NCBI GenBank assembly: GCA_016928525.1
Contig: JAFGKO010000346.1
Coordinates: forward strand, 1 to 28,774
Direction of reading: 5' to 3'
DNA: 28,774 nt
DNA from: Anaerolineales bacterium
GTDB taxonomy: Bacteria; Chloroflexota; Anaerolineae; Anaerolineales; Villigracilaceae
Part shown: positions 28,442 to 28,774 of the stretch, one piece after another
Layout: each line of letters begins with the position of its first letter
Position numbering within the stretch: position 1 is the stretch's first letter
Position numbers and translations under genes: made by a program
Notes under the pieces: model-generated
Told to the model about the DNA's origin: nothing
Seen by the model: only the letters and a program-made list of their open reading frames with translations
Database searches by the model: none

Positions 28442-28774
28442 CTAGGCATGCAACCAGCACTTGACCTTACGGCCATCTTTCTCGATCATGGGCGGCTCGT
28501 CATTACATTTTTCGAAGCGAAACGGACAACGGTCCGCAAAACGGCAGCCTGTGGGCAAGTTGACCAGGCTGGGCGGCTGGCCGGTGATGAAGATCGGCTC
28601 GGCGTCGCTGCGCAGGCGTGGGACACTGTCCATCAGCATTTTCGAATAAGGATGCAGCGGCGCAGGGAAGAAGTCTTTCGCATCGCCTACTTCCACGATC
28701 TGGCCGGCGTACATGATAGCGACCTCGTCCGCCAGTTCGCTGGAGGTGGCGATGTCGTGGGTGATGAGGATAAA
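28442..28774 (-). CDS. Oligopeptide/dipeptide ABC transporter ATP-binding protein (OppD/DppD-like), C-terminal part
   Basis: The frame is open to the window edge, so the 5' part is missing; 110 codons remain. It begins at the edge with F-I-L-I-T-H-D, the H-loop of an ABC ATPase, and continues E-L-A-D-E-V-A-I-M-Y-A-G-Q-I-V-E. The oligopeptide C-terminal domain follows: H-P-Y-S-K-M-L-M-D-S-V-P-R, then G-Q-P-P-S-L-V-N-L-P-T-G-C-R-F-A-D-R-C-P and the last C-W. An internal ATG at 28714 is not the start. It ends 3 nt before the GTG of the partner ATPase, and the pair should form the heterodimeric motor of one importer. Confidence 0.93.
   Translation of the reverse strand, partial: FILITHDIATSSELADEVAIMYAGQIVEVGDAKDFFPAPLHPYSKMLMDSVPRLRSDAEPIFITGQPPSLVNLPTGCRFADRCPFRFEKCNDEPPMIEKDGRKVKCWLHA

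Overview
The window reads as about 28.8 kb of bacterial chromosome, most likely from a Chloroflexota bacterium of the class Anaerolineae. That assignment is inferred from the dcw gene order, the style of the proteins (YczE-like membrane protein, CASTOR/POLLUX-like channel, class V aminotransferase next to a P-loop protein) and the many short dispersed palindromes and 7-bp repeats. No rRNA, tRNA, CRISPR array, transposase or phage gene was found.

Layout. Positions 1-6320 are a plus-strand division and cell wall cluster: 3' end of murC, a 63-residue unknown, murB, ddl, ftsQ, ftsA, ftsZ. Genes from murB to ftsA are packed with 2-4 nt gaps or overlaps, and ftsZ has its own strong ribosome binding site. 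Positions 6321-6620 hold no gene but contain a palindrome, a strong 45-nt hairpin and a 17-bp inverted repeat. Positions 6621-9597 hold two small membrane proteins (+), an RlmI-like rRNA methyltransferase with a GNAT acetyltransferase (-), and a YczE-family membrane protein (+). Positions 9659-14500 hold a degenerate histidine-kinase-like protein, an OafA-type acyltransferase, a META-domain lipoprotein (-), a PNPOx-like protein, an eRF1-like (baeRF-type) protein with a zinc ribbon, and a sulfite-oxidase-like molybdopterin protein (-).

Positions 14613-19604 hold a UPF0173 metallo-hydrolase (-) diverging from a CASTOR/POLLUX-like ion channel (+), then trehalose-6-phosphate phosphatase (+) meeting trehalose-6-phosphate synthase (-) tail to tail with a 70-bp overlap. 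Positions 19752-22125 hold an ECF sigma factor, its zinc-binding anti-sigma factor and a polytopic membrane protein, closed by a clear terminator. The rest is on the minus strand: aminotransferase, P-loop protein and RlmD-like methyltransferase; sortase with a previously unlisted 57-residue membrane protein; and an oligopeptide-type ABC transporter operon (OppD-like partial, OppF-like, a small membrane protein, an NTF2-like protein) ending in a hairpin repeat.

The most unusual signal is that short dispersed repeats lie inside essential-type genes and are translated in frame. Ddl and RlmI each carry a 7-bp tandem repeat, RlmI also carries a copy of a common palindromic repeat, and RlmD carries two palindromes, one of which splits the cysteine motif of its iron-sulfur site. 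Other points of note: a histidine-kinase-like protein that keeps the H-box but has lost the ATP-binding boxes, a release-factor-like protein with GGA where GGQ is expected, and a recurring promoter layout with a -10 box 6-9 nt before the start codon, which suggests leaderless mRNAs. All family names come from reading the translations; no database search was run.
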